64,000 bases of DNA from VAZQ01 sp963702695 (GCA_963702695.1 CAVPDS010000018.1:11091-75090), one strand, 5' to 3'. Shown: positions 33,652 through 43,122, counted from the first letter of the stretch. Translations and numbers: made by a program. Notes: generated by a model not told the origin, from the sequence alone.

Positions 33652-35466
33652 ATGCCCCTACGCATCGAAGATTACGCATTGATTGGCGACTGTGAAGCCG
33701 CTGCCCTGGTCGGACGCAATGGTTCGATCGACTGGTTGTGTTGGCCGCGATTCGATTCAGATGCCCTTTTCGCAGCACTGCTTGGCTCCGACGACAATGG
33801 GCGCTGGATCATCGCACCGTGCGAACCCGCGAAAGTCACGCGGCGCTATCGCGATAACACCATGATTTTAGAGACACATTTTGAAACCAGCACGGGTGCG
33901 GCGCGGCTGGTCGACTTCATGCCTATGCGCGGCAAACATTCGAGCATCATGCGGCTCGTGATCGGCGAGCGCGGCAGCGTGCCGATGACCACTGAGCTCG
34001 TGCTTCGCTTCGGCTATGGCGCGATCGTCCCCTGGGTGACGCGGCTCGACGATGGGGCCCTACAGGCCGTCGCCGGCCCTGACATGGTGCTGTTGCGTAG
34101 CCCCGTCCGCTTCGTCGGCAAGGACTTCAAGAGCCTGGCCGAATTCACGGTCACCGCCGGGGAGACGGTGCCGTTTGTGCTCACCAACGCACCCTCGCAC
34201 TTGCCGCCTCCGGCGCCGGTCGATGCCCAGGCCGCGCTCGAGGAGACCGAAGCGTTCTGGAAGGGCTGGGCCAAGCGGTGCAAGCCCGCCGGGAACTGCT
34301 CCGACGCCATCATGCGCTCGTTGATCACGCTCAAGGCGTTGACCTATTGGCCCACCGGAGGAATCGTCGCGGCACCCACCATGTCGCTGCCTGAACGATT
34401 GGGTGGAGTCCGCAACTGGGACTATCGCTACTGCTGGCTGCGCGATACCACGCTGACGCTGCTCGCGCTGATGAACGCCGGTTACAACGACGAAGCGCAG
34501 GCCTGGCGGGAATGGCTGTTGCGCGCAGTCGCCGGCAGTCCCGATCAGGTTCAGATCATGTACGGCATCGCCGGCGAGCGGCGTCTCACAGAGTGGGAAG
34601 TGCCTTGGCTGCCAGGCTACGAAAACTCGGCGCCGGTCCGCGTCGGCAATGCCGCCCACAGCCAACTCCAACTCGACGTGTTCGGGGAAGTGATGGATGC
34701 GCTGCATCAGGCCCGCTGCCAGGGAATTGCAGCCAGCGAATCGGGATGGGCGTTGCAGATCGCTTTCCTTGATCACCTGGAGAAGATTTGGACCGAGCCG
34801 GACGAAGGCATTTGGGAGGTGCGCGGCGACCGCCGGCATTTCACCTATTCGAAGGTGATGGCATGGGTTGCCTTCAATCGCGCCATCCAAAGCGCCCAGA
34901 AGTTCAAGCTCACCGGCCCGGTCGACCATTGGCAGGAAGTGGCAGCGCAGATCCACGCCGAGGTTTGCCGGCGTGGCTTCGCTCCTCACCTCAACAGCTT
35001 CGTGCAATCATTTGGCTCCAACCAGCTCGACGCCAGTCTGCTGTTGCTTCTGCCCGCCGGCTTCCTGCCCGCGGATGACCCGCGCATGCTGGGAACGGTG
35101 AAAGCCATCGAGGAGCAGCTCCTCGTGAACGGCCTGGTGATGCGATATCACACCGGCGAAATCGAGGACGGCCTGCCTGCCGGCGAAGGCGTATTCCTGG
35201 CCTGCAGCTTCTGGCTGGTCGATGCCTACATCCTGCAAAAACGCCCCAGCGATGCCTGGCGGCTTTTCGACCGGCTGCTGACCCTGCGAAACGATGTCGG
35301 TCTTCTCAGCGAGGAGTACGACCCCGGAACGCGCCGGCTCGTCGGCAACTTCCCGCAAGCTTTCACCCACGTGGCGCTGATCAACAGCGCCTTCAACCTG
35401 ATGCACTTCGAGAAGCCCGCCGAACAGCGCTCCCAGGGCGGCGTAGTCGATGGTCGGATCAGTTAG
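33652..35466 (+). CDS. Glycoside hydrolase family 15 (glucoamylase/trehalase-like)
   Basis: 604 residues, no signal peptide, so cytoplasmic. The N-terminal beta domain (LRIEDYALIGDCEAAALVGRN, SIDWLCWPRFDSDALFAALL) and the (alpha/alpha)6 barrel with RNWDYRYCWLRDTTLTLLAL are typical of bacterial GH15 proteins that include trehalases and glucan glucosidases. Likely catalytic acids are the Glu in WTEPDEGIWEVRG and the Glu in LLSEEYDPGT. Full family length. It stands alone between divergent and convergent minus-strand genes, so the context gives no substrate; intracellular trehalose or maltooligosaccharide is the family-based guess. Confidence 0.93.
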   Translation: MPLRIEDYALIGDCEAAALVGRNGSIDWLCWPRFDSDALFAALLGSDDNGRWIIAPCEPAKVTRRYRDNTMILETHFETSTGAARLVDFMPMRGKHSSIMRLVIGERGSVPMTTELVLRFGYGAIVPWVTRLDDGALQAVAGPDMVLLRSPVRFVGKDFKSLAEFTVTAGETVPFVLTNAPSHLPPPAPVDAQAALEETEAFWKGWAKRCKPAGNCSDAIMRSLITLKALTYWPTGGIVAAPTMSLPERLGGVRNWDYRYCWLRDTTLTLLALMNAGYNDEAQAWREWLLRAVAGSPDQVQIMYGIAGERRLTEWEVPWLPGYENSAPVRVGNAAHSQLQLDVFGEVMDALHQARCQGIAASESGWALQIAFLDHLEKIWTEPDEGIWEVRGDRRHFTYSKVMAWVAFNRAIQSAQKFKLTGPVDHWQEVAAQIHAEVCRRGFAPHLNSFVQSFGSNQLDASLLLLLPAGFLPADDPRMLGTVKAIEEQLLVNGLVMRYHTGEIEDGLPAGEGVFLACSFWLVDAYILQKRPSDAWRLFDRLLTLRNDVGLLSEEYDPGTRRLVGNFPQAFTHVALINSAFNLMHFEKPAEQRSQGGVVDGRIS

Positions 35467-35522
35467 GAACAGGTCCGACCATCCGGTGTGAGCGGATCAA
35501 GCTTGTGACCGCACGCGCCGCC

Positions 35523-36647
35523 CTATGGGTGCGCCTGCGCCGATGCTACCTGCGCTGCGTCAGGCGGCGGCAGCCCGAGCAGTTTCGCTGGGTTCACCTT
35601 GAACATCAGGTCGAGTTCGTGCTGCGTGATGCCGTGCGCGCGCAACCCTTGCGCCGCCAACGCCAGGCAATCGGTGGGATAGACATTCCCGGTCTGGCCA
35701 CAGTCGGTCGAGACGATGAGGTGCTCGGCACCGATCTTGCGCACGAATGCAGCGCCGGCGGCGCGCGCCTTCTCGGTCTTGTACACTTGCGACGCAGTCA
35801 ATTCGGCAAACGCACCGAGGCTCACCGCTTCCGGCACGGTCGGGATGTCGCCGGGATGGGTCAGCAGGACGTTGAGACCGACCCGGCGGCCTTCACGCGC
35901 CAGCAGCAGATGCTCCTCGGGCGTCGCATGGCCGGTGGCGAGCACCATCTTGCCGTTGCTGTCGACCGTCCTGATCTTGGCAAGAATGCTGATCAGGTGC
36001 TTCACAACAGGCAGCAGCTCGCCGTCCTTGGAAACGGCGACGTAAGGCGGAGTGCCTTCCGGCATCATCAGCATCCAAGGCCGCGTCCTGGCCAGATTGG
36101 CCGGGTCCATGCTGCCCGGGCGCGTGGTGGCCGTGATCGAATCGCGCGTCGGCATTTCGTAGATGCGCGCCCAACCACCTTTGATCTGGGTGAAATGTTC
36201 GAGCGCGGCGACGTTGATGCCACCGGTTGCATAGTTCGACGCCATGCGGCCGAAAAGCTCGAAGGTCGGATCGAAGTGCTTGCGCACCAGATAGGCGCCG
36301 CCCGCCGAACCTGTGTCCTGATGGGTCTTGAAAACAAAGCCACGCATGCCGCGTGACTTCGCGATCCGGGCCGCGTCGAACACGTCGAGCGCGCGGATCA
36401 CGCCGCCGGTGCCGGGCGAGTCAGGATCAACGTGGAGATGCACGTCGATCGCGCCGTTCAGTGCAGGATCGGTAAGGCCGAGATCGACCGGCCCACGGAT
36501 CGGGTCGACGATGATGTCGCCCATGTTGTCGGAGCTTTGCGCGCGGCTCTGGGTGAGCGCGAAACCGAGCGTCGTGCAGAGCACGGCGGTGAATACAGCG
36601 AGACCGAGCCTTCCCGGCGCTCGCGATATCTGCAGGCTTGTCATCAT
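35523..36647 (-). CDS. Exported DUF6282-like amidohydrolase-fold protein
   Basis: 374 residues with a signal peptide (LGLAVFTAVLCTTLGFALTQSRAQ). The mature part has metal-dependent hydrolase features: AIDVHLHVDPDS (HxH), GMRGFVFKTHQDTGS, KMVLATGHATPEEHLLLA, GLNVLLTHPGDIP and HLIVSTDCGQTGN, consistent with an amidohydrolase-like TIM barrel of the DUF6282 type. AGGAGAG precedes the start. It is followed upstream on the same strand by a DUF427 gene and the acetamidase-like gene. Substrate unknown. Confidence 0.8.
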   Translation of the reverse strand: MMTSLQISRAPGRLGLAVFTAVLCTTLGFALTQSRAQSSDNMGDIIVDPIRGPVDLGLTDPALNGAIDVHLHVDPDSPGTGGVIRALDVFDAARIAKSRGMRGFVFKTHQDTGSAGGAYLVRKHFDPTFELFGRMASNYATGGINVAALEHFTQIKGGWARIYEMPTRDSITATTRPGSMDPANLARTRPWMLMMPEGTPPYVAVSKDGELLPVVKHLISILAKIRTVDSNGKMVLATGHATPEEHLLLAREGRRVGLNVLLTHPGDIPTVPEAVSLGAFAELTASQVYKTEKARAAGAAFVRKIGAEHLIVSTDCGQTGNVYPTDCLALAAQGLRAHGITQHELDLMFKVNPAKLLGLPPPDAAQVASAQAHP

Positions 36648-36713
36648 TCTCTCCTCCCGGTTGTCGGCGTCGCCTGTTGTTGGTTGACGCGCCGTTGAAT
36701 TTTCGAACTCGCC

Positions 36714-36995
36714 TCAGCGCACTTCCACATCCTCCCAAAATCCGAAGCGGCCACCGACATCTTTCATTTTCGGCTGCGGCGCCTCGTAGGACCAGGCGGC
36801 CCGGGCGTGGCGCTTGCCGTCGACTACCACGTCGTAGAACTGGACGCCGTGTGGGCATTCCAGATCCTTCGGGGTCTTGAGCGTCTTTTCGAGCCAGTTC
36901 ATCCGCACTGATCCGGGCGGAAAATAGTGATATCCACCGCGCTCGACGATATCGTCGCTTTCGGCGACCAGATGGCCATCGACTGTGGCTTTCAT
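36714..36995 (-). CDS. DUF427 small protein
   Basis: 93 residues of the DUF427 family, a small beta-rich domain. The features are MKATVDGHLVAESDDIVERGGYHYFPPGSVR at the start, then CPHGVQFYDVVVDGKRHARAAWSYEAP with the family's aromatic pattern and a closing GRFGFWEDVEV. No signal peptide. AAGGAGGCC lies upstream of the ATG. It sits between the exported amidohydrolase-fold gene and the acetamidase-like gene, all on the minus strand. The function of DUF427 proteins is unknown to me. Confidence 0.88.
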   Translation of the reverse strand: MKATVDGHLVAESDDIVERGGYHYFPPGSVRMNWLEKTLKTPKDLECPHGVQFYDVVVDGKRHARAAWSYEAPQPKMKDVGGRFGFWEDVEVR

Positions 36996-37031
36996 GGTTT
37001 GGCCTCCTTCTAGCGCCTATCTGCAGCGCTA

Positions 37032-38060
37032 TTACTTCTGGAAGATCGATTTCGGGAGCATGGCGTGAACGCCCTTGGTGCCGTCCACGATCTCCGAGAC
37101 GTGCAGGTCCATGGCTGCGCTGAGCAACATCAACACATCATCGCGGGGCAGGCCCTTGGTGGCGACGATGAAATTGAGCATTTCGCGGGTCGCGAGCTTG
37201 GCAGCCTGATTAAGGTCGGGATCCAGGCCGATCGTCATATAGTGGGTCGGCGTCTCGGCCCGCGGCCAAGTCGTGCGCATGCCCTTGTGCAGGATGATCT
37301 GAACCTCGCCCTGCAACGAAGTCTCCAACGCCGACATGCCGACTTCGCCGTCGCCCTGCACCGCGTGACCGTCGCCGATCGAGATCAGCGCACCCGGTGC
37401 GTGCACCGGCAGGAACAGGCTCGTGCCTGGCTGCAGGTCGTGATTGTCCATGTTGCCGCCGAACACGTTCGGCGGGCCGCTCGGTACCCGCCCCATCGAG
37501 CGCGGCGGCGCGACCCCGATGACGCCCCAGAACGGCTTGGTCGGCACGACCACGCCGGGCGCGAACTCGATCTGCTTCTTGGCCGGATCGAAGAAGAACA
37601 CGCGGTCGCGCGAATACGGGAAATCCTCCGGCAGCGAGCCGCGATTGGCGCGGAAGCTCATGGCGCCGATCGGCAGCCACAGGTCGATGGCGCGGATCTT
37701 GATTTCGACCGTATCGCCAATCTCGGCGCCGCGTACGAAGATTGGACCGTCGAGGGTGTGGTCATCCCGGCCCTCACCGGGCGCACCCTCGAACGCAGCG
37801 ATCAGTTCTTGCGGGATTTTCTCCTTCGGCACCCCCAGAACCTCGAAATAACGAGGGTTCCCACCCACAGTCCATAGCTTGACGACGTCGCCGGAATCGA
37901 TCGTGAGCACCGGCTTGAGCGTGGCGTCGAAGAAACCACGATGCACGGTCGTCGGCGACGCTCGCAGCTCATGGACCTTTTCTTCACTTCGCGCTGGGGC
38001 CGCGGCGCACATAAGCAGAATGCTGAGACAAATGCTGGATGCCAATCGGCGCATGCTCAA
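37032..38060 (-). CDS. Exported acetamidase/formamidase family protein
   Basis: 342 residues with a signal peptide (RLASSICLSILLMCAAAPARS). The body follows the FmdA/AmdA acetamidase-formamidase family: VVKLWTVGG, GPIFVRGAEIGDTVEIKI, FWGVIGVAPP, PNVFGGNMDNHDLQPGTSLFLPV, ISIGDGHAVQGDGEVGMSALE and MLNFIVATKGLPRDDVLMLLSAAMD. These enzymes hydrolyse small amides to ammonia and the acid. Known members are cytoplasmic, so the signal peptide is unusual and fits the exported character of this region. ATG 38060 has CAGGAG close upstream. Same strand as the amidohydrolase at 38139-39533, 78 bases apart. Confidence 0.9.
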   Translation of the reverse strand: MSMRRLASSICLSILLMCAAAPARSEEKVHELRASPTTVHRGFFDATLKPVLTIDSGDVVKLWTVGGNPRYFEVLGVPKEKIPQELIAAFEGAPGEGRDDHTLDGPIFVRGAEIGDTVEIKIRAIDLWLPIGAMSFRANRGSLPEDFPYSRDRVFFFDPAKKQIEFAPGVVVPTKPFWGVIGVAPPRSMGRVPSGPPNVFGGNMDNHDLQPGTSLFLPVHAPGALISIGDGHAVQGDGEVGMSALETSLQGEVQIILHKGMRTTWPRAETPTHYMTIGLDPDLNQAAKLATREMLNFIVATKGLPRDDVLMLLSAAMDLHVSEIVDGTKGVHAMLPKSIFQK

Positions 38061-38138
38061 CTCCTGTTATGTTATTTTCATTGAACTGAAGAAGCTGGTG
38101 CCCGGCTCAATCCCGGGCACCATCCCAAGACGGCAACG

Positions 38139-39533
38139 CTATCGCGAAACCACCGGTCGCAGCGACAGGTCGTAACGGATGATCTTGCCGCCCTTCATCA
38201 CGAACTTGACGCGCTGCAGCTCGCTGATGTCCGCGAGCGGATCGCCCGCCACCGCGACAAGGTCGGCGTATTTACCCTTCTCGATCGAGCCGACCTGGTC
38301 GGCCCATCCGAGCACCTCGGCGTTGACGATCGTTCCGGATTGGATCGCCTTGGCCGAGCTCACGTGCGCCTGCTTGACGAAGGCCTCGAATTCCAGCGCC
38401 TGGGACCCATGCGGGAAGGTCCCGCCGTCAACGCCGCTGCCCACCATCATCTTCATTCCGGGAGTCTTCGCCGCCATCGTCACGGCCTTCTCGAATATCG
38501 GAGCGATCCGGTACTTGCCGCCGGTGTTCTTGTCGTCGTTGTCGTTCATGTACGGCTCGGTGTAGCGCACCAGCGTCGGGTCATAGGCGAGCCCCTTCGC
38601 CACGATCATGTTGGCCTGTTCCTGGTCAAGGCCGAACGCGTGTTCGATGGTGTCGCAGCCGGCGATGATGGCGTTCTTCTGGCCCTCGCCGCCGTAGACG
38701 TGGCAGCCGGTCTTGTGATTGAGGCGATGCGCCTCATCGATCAGCGCCTGCAGCACCGGCATCGGATAGGTCAGCACGTATTGCGCCTCGCCCGCCGCGT
38801 TGAACGAATAGGCGCCGGTCGGAAACAGCTTGATCCAATCCGCGCCGCGCTCGATGTGCTCGCGCACGGCGGCGCGGGCTTCATCGACATTGGTGACCCG
38901 GTTGCTGGCGAGCGGATTGACCGGCGTGTTGGCGATGGCGCCGCCGCCCCAGACGATGCCGCGGCCCGACACCTTGTACCGCGGCCCCTCGATGCGGCCT
39001 TCATTGATGGCGTTGCGGATGTCGATGTCGCCATAGCCGTTGCCGTGCGAGCTCATATCGCGCGCGCTGGTGAAGCCCGCCCGCAGATCGGATTGCAGGT
39101 TGTGGATCGCGATCGTCGTCGAGGTCTCCCGCGACATGCCGGGTTTGGGATTGTTGAACATATGCGTATGCGCATCGATCAGCCCGGGCAGCACCGTCGC
39201 CTGGCTGAAATCGATCACCTGCGCGCCGGCTGGAATCTTGACCTGGTCCTCCGATCCGACGTCGGTGACGCGCTCGCCTTGCAGAACTATGATCTGCTTC
39301 GCCAGCATCCGGCCGGACTTGCTGTCGAACAAATGACCGGCGCGGATCGCGATCGTCTCCGCCGGAGCCGGGCATTTGTTGGCCCCACCGTCGGAGCCGA
39401 AACACGGCTGCGGGCCGGCTCCACGCCAGGCCGCGCCCGGCCCGCCTGCACCTTGCGCCCAAACCGGACCCGCCAGCGCGGACAGGCCGACAAGTCCAAC
39501 TGCACCCGATTTCAACGCAAACTTGCATCGCAT
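38139..39533 (-). CDS. Exported amidohydrolase (imidazolonepropionase-like)
   Basis: 464 residues from ATG 39533 (frame open to 39791). A signal peptide ends GPVWAQG. The metal-dependent hydrolase motifs are complete: GLIDAHTHM (HxH), ADWIKLFPTGAY (lysine), GCHVYGGEG and TIEHAFGLD (histidines), and GVDGGTFPHG with the aspartate, then the GSIEKGKYADLVAVAGDPL end common to Xaa-Pro dipeptidase and imidazolonepropionase-like amidohydrolases. A two-cysteine insert follows the signal peptide (QPCFGSDGGANKCP). It is divergent from a paralogue at 39780 that has lost the aspartate. Substrate unknown. Confidence 0.92.
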   Translation of the reverse strand: MRCKFALKSGAVGLVGLSALAGPVWAQGAGGPGAAWRGAGPQPCFGSDGGANKCPAPAETIAIRAGHLFDSKSGRMLAKQIIVLQGERVTDVGSEDQVKIPAGAQVIDFSQATVLPGLIDAHTHMFNNPKPGMSRETSTTIAIHNLQSDLRAGFTSARDMSSHGNGYGDIDIRNAINEGRIEGPRYKVSGRGIVWGGGAIANTPVNPLASNRVTNVDEARAAVREHIERGADWIKLFPTGAYSFNAAGEAQYVLTYPMPVLQALIDEAHRLNHKTGCHVYGGEGQKNAIIAGCDTIEHAFGLDQEQANMIVAKGLAYDPTLVRYTEPYMNDNDDKNTGGKYRIAPIFEKAVTMAAKTPGMKMMVGSGVDGGTFPHGSQALEFEAFVKQAHVSSAKAIQSGTIVNAEVLGWADQVGSIEKGKYADLVAVAGDPLADISELQRVKFVMKGGKIIRYDLSLRPVVSR

Positions 39534-39779
39534 CGCGTTATCCTCCGCCAGAAATTTTGAATCAAAACCGGATCGTTGTTCTGTCCGGGATGCACCCTTT
39601 ATACATCGTCGCCCGCCGCGAGCGGCTAGAATTTTCCGGATCGGTCCTTCGGCAGTCCCGATATCAGGCATGCATCGAGGAGCGGGCTGCGCCCCCTCCC
39701 AGACAAAAATATTCGTGTAGACTGTGTGGGCTCGGGGCGGCAACACGCGATAACAACAGCTCACAACAGGGAGGACTTC
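39534..39779. promoter_or_regulatory. Divergent promoter region between two amidohydrolase genes
   Basis: 246 bases shared by two divergently transcribed paralogues, each with its own ribosome-binding site (GGGAGGA for the rightward gene). The part from about 39700 (AAAAATATTCGTGTAGACT) is AT-rich and may hold the rightward -10. No operator could be identified. Confidence 0.4.
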
Positions 39780-41126
39780 ATGCGTCGACAAGGTAAGCTG
39801 CTATTCGCGCTCGCCGCCACAATGGCGGGAGTCGCGGCGCCGGCGGCTGTTCAAGCTCAGGGCGTGGGAAAGTATTTCGCCCCGAAGGATCAGGTCATCG
39901 CCATTCGCGCCGGTCGGATGTTCAATTCGCTTGCCGGCAGCATCGTCAACAACCAGGTCATCGTGATCCGGGGCGACACCATCACCGACGTCGGCGCCAA
40001 TCTGCCGATCCCGGCGGGCGCGCAGGTCATCGACCTCTCCCAGGCCACCGTGATGCCCGGCATGATCGATGCCCACGTCCATCTCAACACCGCCGGCACC
40101 ACCTCGCAATCCCAACGCGTGCTGCGGGCGCTCGGGAACGCCCAGATCGATCTCTCGGCCGGCTTCACCACCGTGTTGGATATGGATTCGCGCGGCGGCT
40201 ACAACACCGTCGACATCCGCGACTACATCAACCGCGGCATCGTGCAGGGCCCGCGGATGCAGGTCGTCGGCCAATCGCTCAATCAGCGCGCCACGAACTA
40301 TTATCCGGATAATTCGACCGGACAGTATTACGACAAATACACCGAGACCAAGAACGTCAACGGCCCTTGGCTCGCCCGTACCGCCGTGCGCGAAGCCAAG
40401 CTGCATGGCGTCGACTACGTCAAGATCTACACGACGCAGGATTTCGCCGGCACCATGCACATGTGGACGCCGGACGCGAAGCTGGTGAACAGCCCCTCAC
40501 TGACTTACGAGGAAGTGCAGGCAATCGTCGAAGAAGCGCACCGGCTCGGCATCAAGGTGGCCTGCCACACCTATGGCGGCGAAGGCATGATGAGCTGCAT
40601 CAACGCGGGTGTCGATGCGCCCAATCATCTGCTCGAACTCGACGAAGCCGGCGTGAAGGTCCTGCTGGAGAAGAAGCTCCCCTATGTCCCGACGGTCGAT
40701 GATCTGATCGCGCTGGAAAAGGAAGACCTGGCCGCAACCGGCGGACGCAATTCGCGCCTCAAGCTGCTTGAGCATGCAGTTCGCGTCGCAATCGCCGGCG
40801 GCGTGCCGATCATCTTCGGCAGCGGCTCAACCTCGGTCACGATCCCGCACGGCAAGCAGGCCGACCAGTTCCAATATTACGCACGCTGGGGCCTTGGCCC
40901 GGCGCGCGCGCTGCAGACCGCTTACCTGCCGGCGGCGCGGATGCTCAACTACGATTGGGAGAAGCACATCGGCTCGATCGACAAGGGCAAGTTCGCCGAC
41001 ATCATCGCCGTCTCCGGCAATCCGCTCGACGACGTCAACGAGATGGAAAAGGTCAAGTTCGTCATGAAAGGCGGAGTCTTGGTCCGCGACGACCTCAACG
41101 TCGCCAAACCATCGCTGGCGCGGTAG
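39780..41126 (+). CDS. Exported amidohydrolase paralogue lacking the catalytic aspartate
   Basis: 448 residues. The signal peptide (LLFALAATMAGVAAPAAVQAQ) and overall sequence match the divergent neighbour at 38139-39533: IAIRAGRMFNSLAGSIV, GMIDAHVHLN (HxH), VDYVKIYTTQDF (lysine), ACHTYGGEG and APNHLLELD (histidines), and the GSIDKGKFADIIAVSGNPL end. Where the family has GTDAG.YPHG this protein reads GSTSVTIPHG, so the metal-binding/catalytic Asp position is Thr351. It may be inactive, have another function or use another residue. GGGAGGA precedes ATG 39780. It is followed 187 bases later by the PQQ dehydrogenase gene. Confidence 0.9.
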   Translation: MRRQGKLLFALAATMAGVAAPAAVQAQGVGKYFAPKDQVIAIRAGRMFNSLAGSIVNNQVIVIRGDTITDVGANLPIPAGAQVIDLSQATVMPGMIDAHVHLNTAGTTSQSQRVLRALGNAQIDLSAGFTTVLDMDSRGGYNTVDIRDYINRGIVQGPRMQVVGQSLNQRATNYYPDNSTGQYYDKYTETKNVNGPWLARTAVREAKLHGVDYVKIYTTQDFAGTMHMWTPDAKLVNSPSLTYEEVQAIVEEAHRLGIKVACHTYGGEGMMSCINAGVDAPNHLLELDEAGVKVLLEKKLPYVPTVDDLIALEKEDLAATGGRNSRLKLLEHAVRVAIAGGVPIIFGSGSTSVTIPHGKQADQFQYYARWGLGPARALQTAYLPAARMLNYDWEKHIGSIDKGKFADIIAVSGNPLDDVNEMEKVKFVMKGGVLVRDDLNVAKPSLAR

Positions 41127-41139
41127 CCGCAGGCACCAA

Positions 41140-41186
41140 GGTTGTCATCCCGGACGGCTCTCGCCGTGCTCGTCCGGGGTGGCAAC
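41140..41186. repeat. REP-like inverted repeat
   Basis: GTTGTCATCCCGGACG (41141-41156) and CGTCCGGGGTGGCAAC (41171-41186) are complementary except for two positions around a 14-nt loop. It resembles a common 'TCATCCCGGA' intergenic palindrome of related genomes and could also terminate the upstream gene. Confidence 0.65.
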
Positions 41187-41313
41187 GACGGCATTTGCGC
41201 GCACCGATCGCGCGCCGAAAGAAAGCTCTTGCGCGTCATCCGCCCTGCAGACATGCTCGCGCCAGTTACCCGCCACTGTCATCCGCACGCCGCAATCGCC
41301 GGGAGGAAAAAAC

Positions 41314-43077
41314 ATGAAACGCCCCCACCGCATCCTCACGACCCTTCTCAGCGCATCAGCAGCGTTGGGCTTGCTGGCCGCCTCCGCACTCGCCCAGAAT
41401 TTCGTTCCGGTCACGGACCAGATGCTGGCCAACCCTGATCCAGCCGATTGGCTGATGATGAACCGGACCTACAATGAGCACCGCTTCAGCCCGCTCGACC
41501 AGGTCAACAAGAGCAATGTCGGCCAGCTCCGCATGGCGTGGTCGCGCGGCCTTCCGGACGGCACCCAGGAATCGGTGCCGCTCGTCCACAATGGCGTCAT
41601 GTATCTGTTCGCGCCGGGGGCCACCATCCAGGCGGTCAACGCCACCAACGGCGACCTGATCTGGGAATACAAGCGCGACTATCCGCAGGGCCTTAATCCG
41701 CGGCGCGCGCGCAGCAAGAGCATCGGCATCTACCAGGACATGGTCTACTACACGACGCCTGATGGTTACCTCGTCGCCATCGATGCGCAGAACGGCAAGA
41801 TGCGCTGGCAGACCAAGATCGACAACGGCGGTTCGACCGCGGGTGGTGTGCTCGTCGCCGATGGCAAGGTGATCTCGAACCGCACCTGCGAGCAGGGCAA
41901 GCGTGAGTTCTGCTTCATCGCCGCCCACGACGCCAAGACCGGCCAGGAAGTCTGGAAATTCTACGTCACGGCCGACTCGGGCAAGGACGGCGCGACCTGG
42001 GGCGACACGCCGGTCGACCAGCGGGCCGCCGGCCCGTGGGGCCTGCCCGGCTCTTACGATCCCAGCAAGAAAATCCTGTACTGGGGCGTCGCCAATCCCA
42101 ATCCGTACACCCGCCTGTCACGCCACGGCGGCAAGCCCGATGGCACATCGCTGACCGCGCCCGCCGATCTCTACAGCAATTCAACCGTCGCGCTGGACGT
42201 CAATACCGGCAAGCTGAACTGGTATTATCAGGAGCTTCCCGGCGATGACTGGGACGCCGACCACAATCACGAACGCCTGCTGATTCACACCAAGGTCACG
42301 CCCGATCCCAAGCATGTGAAGTGGATCAGCTCGGTGCTCGCACCCAGCACCGAAGAAAAGGACATCATCGTCACGGTGGCGGAGGGCGGCGGCATGTTCG
42401 CGCTCGACCAGGCGACCGGCCAATTCCTGTGGGGCCGGCCGTTCCCGTATGACGACCCCAACATCAACATGAACGACATCGACCTGAAGACCGGGCAGAC
42501 CAAGATCAACTTCGACAAGGTGTTCAAGAAGGACGGCGACAAGATCCTCGGCTGCTATCACAACACCCGCGGCCTGTGGGAAATCGCCTACAGCCCGAAG
42601 ACCAATTCGGTCTATGTCCCGTTCCAGGATCAATGCCTGTCGATGACGGCGAACATGAAGAACAAGACCGGCTGGGGACCGCGCGAGGGTGTGATGCGCC
42701 CGGGCTCCGACCCCAACAAGTTCATGAACATTGCAAAGATCGATGCCGCGACCGGCGAAATGAAGGTGCTCTATTCACAACCACAGTCGGGCCAGGGCTC
42801 CGCGCTGGTCACCGCCGGCGATCTCATATTCTGGGGCGACCAGAACCGCCGCTTCCGCGCATTCGACGCCGAGACCGGCAAGGTGCTCTGGGAATCCATC
42901 GTCAGCGGCATGGTGATGAACAGCACCATCAGCTACGCGGTGAACGGCAAGCAGTATGTGATGGTGTTCACCGGCGAAGGGCAATCGGTCTCGGCGGGCC
43001 CGCTCGGGTTGACGAGAAACTCAATTCCGGGCGCCGTGCGCGGACACAATTCGATCTTCGTGTTCGCCCTGCCATGA
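41314..43077 (+). CDS. Exported PQQ-dependent dehydrogenase, lanthanide-type signature
   Basis: 587 residues. A signal peptide (LLSASAALGLLAASALAQ) is followed by an eight-bladed quinoprotein propeller: TYNEHRFSPLDQVNKSNVGQL at the start and tryptophan-docking-like repeats such as ATNGDLIWEYKRDYP, TGKLNWYYQELPGDDWDAD and ETGKVLWESIVSG. The segment WDAD places Asp314 and Asp316 two apart: in PQQ alcohol dehydrogenases the first is catalytic, and an Asp at +2 marks lanthanide-dependent types (calcium MxaF has Ala). No CXXCH haem domain is present, so an external cytochrome must take electrons. ATG 41314 has GGGAGGA. PQQ synthesis genes are not in the window. Confidence 0.9.
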   Translation: MKRPHRILTTLLSASAALGLLAASALAQNFVPVTDQMLANPDPADWLMMNRTYNEHRFSPLDQVNKSNVGQLRMAWSRGLPDGTQESVPLVHNGVMYLFAPGATIQAVNATNGDLIWEYKRDYPQGLNPRRARSKSIGIYQDMVYYTTPDGYLVAIDAQNGKMRWQTKIDNGGSTAGGVLVADGKVISNRTCEQGKREFCFIAAHDAKTGQEVWKFYVTADSGKDGATWGDTPVDQRAAGPWGLPGSYDPSKKILYWGVANPNPYTRLSRHGGKPDGTSLTAPADLYSNSTVALDVNTGKLNWYYQELPGDDWDADHNHERLLIHTKVTPDPKHVKWISSVLAPSTEEKDIIVTVAEGGGMFALDQATGQFLWGRPFPYDDPNINMNDIDLKTGQTKINFDKVFKKDGDKILGCYHNTRGLWEIAYSPKTNSVYVPFQDQCLSMTANMKNKTGWGPREGVMRPGSDPNKFMNIAKIDAATGEMKVLYSQPQSGQGSALVTAGDLIFWGDQNRRFRAFDAETGKVLWESIVSGMVMNSTISYAVNGKQYVMVFTGEGQSVSAGPLGLTRNSIPGAVRGHNSIFVFALP

Positions 43078-43122
43078 GCATGAGCAATGGCGTCAGCCGA
43101 CGCTGACACCGCTGAAAAGGCC

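Noticed and set aside
38340..39560. 406-residue plus-strand frame
   Set aside because: Antisense to the amidohydrolase with complete catalytic motifs.
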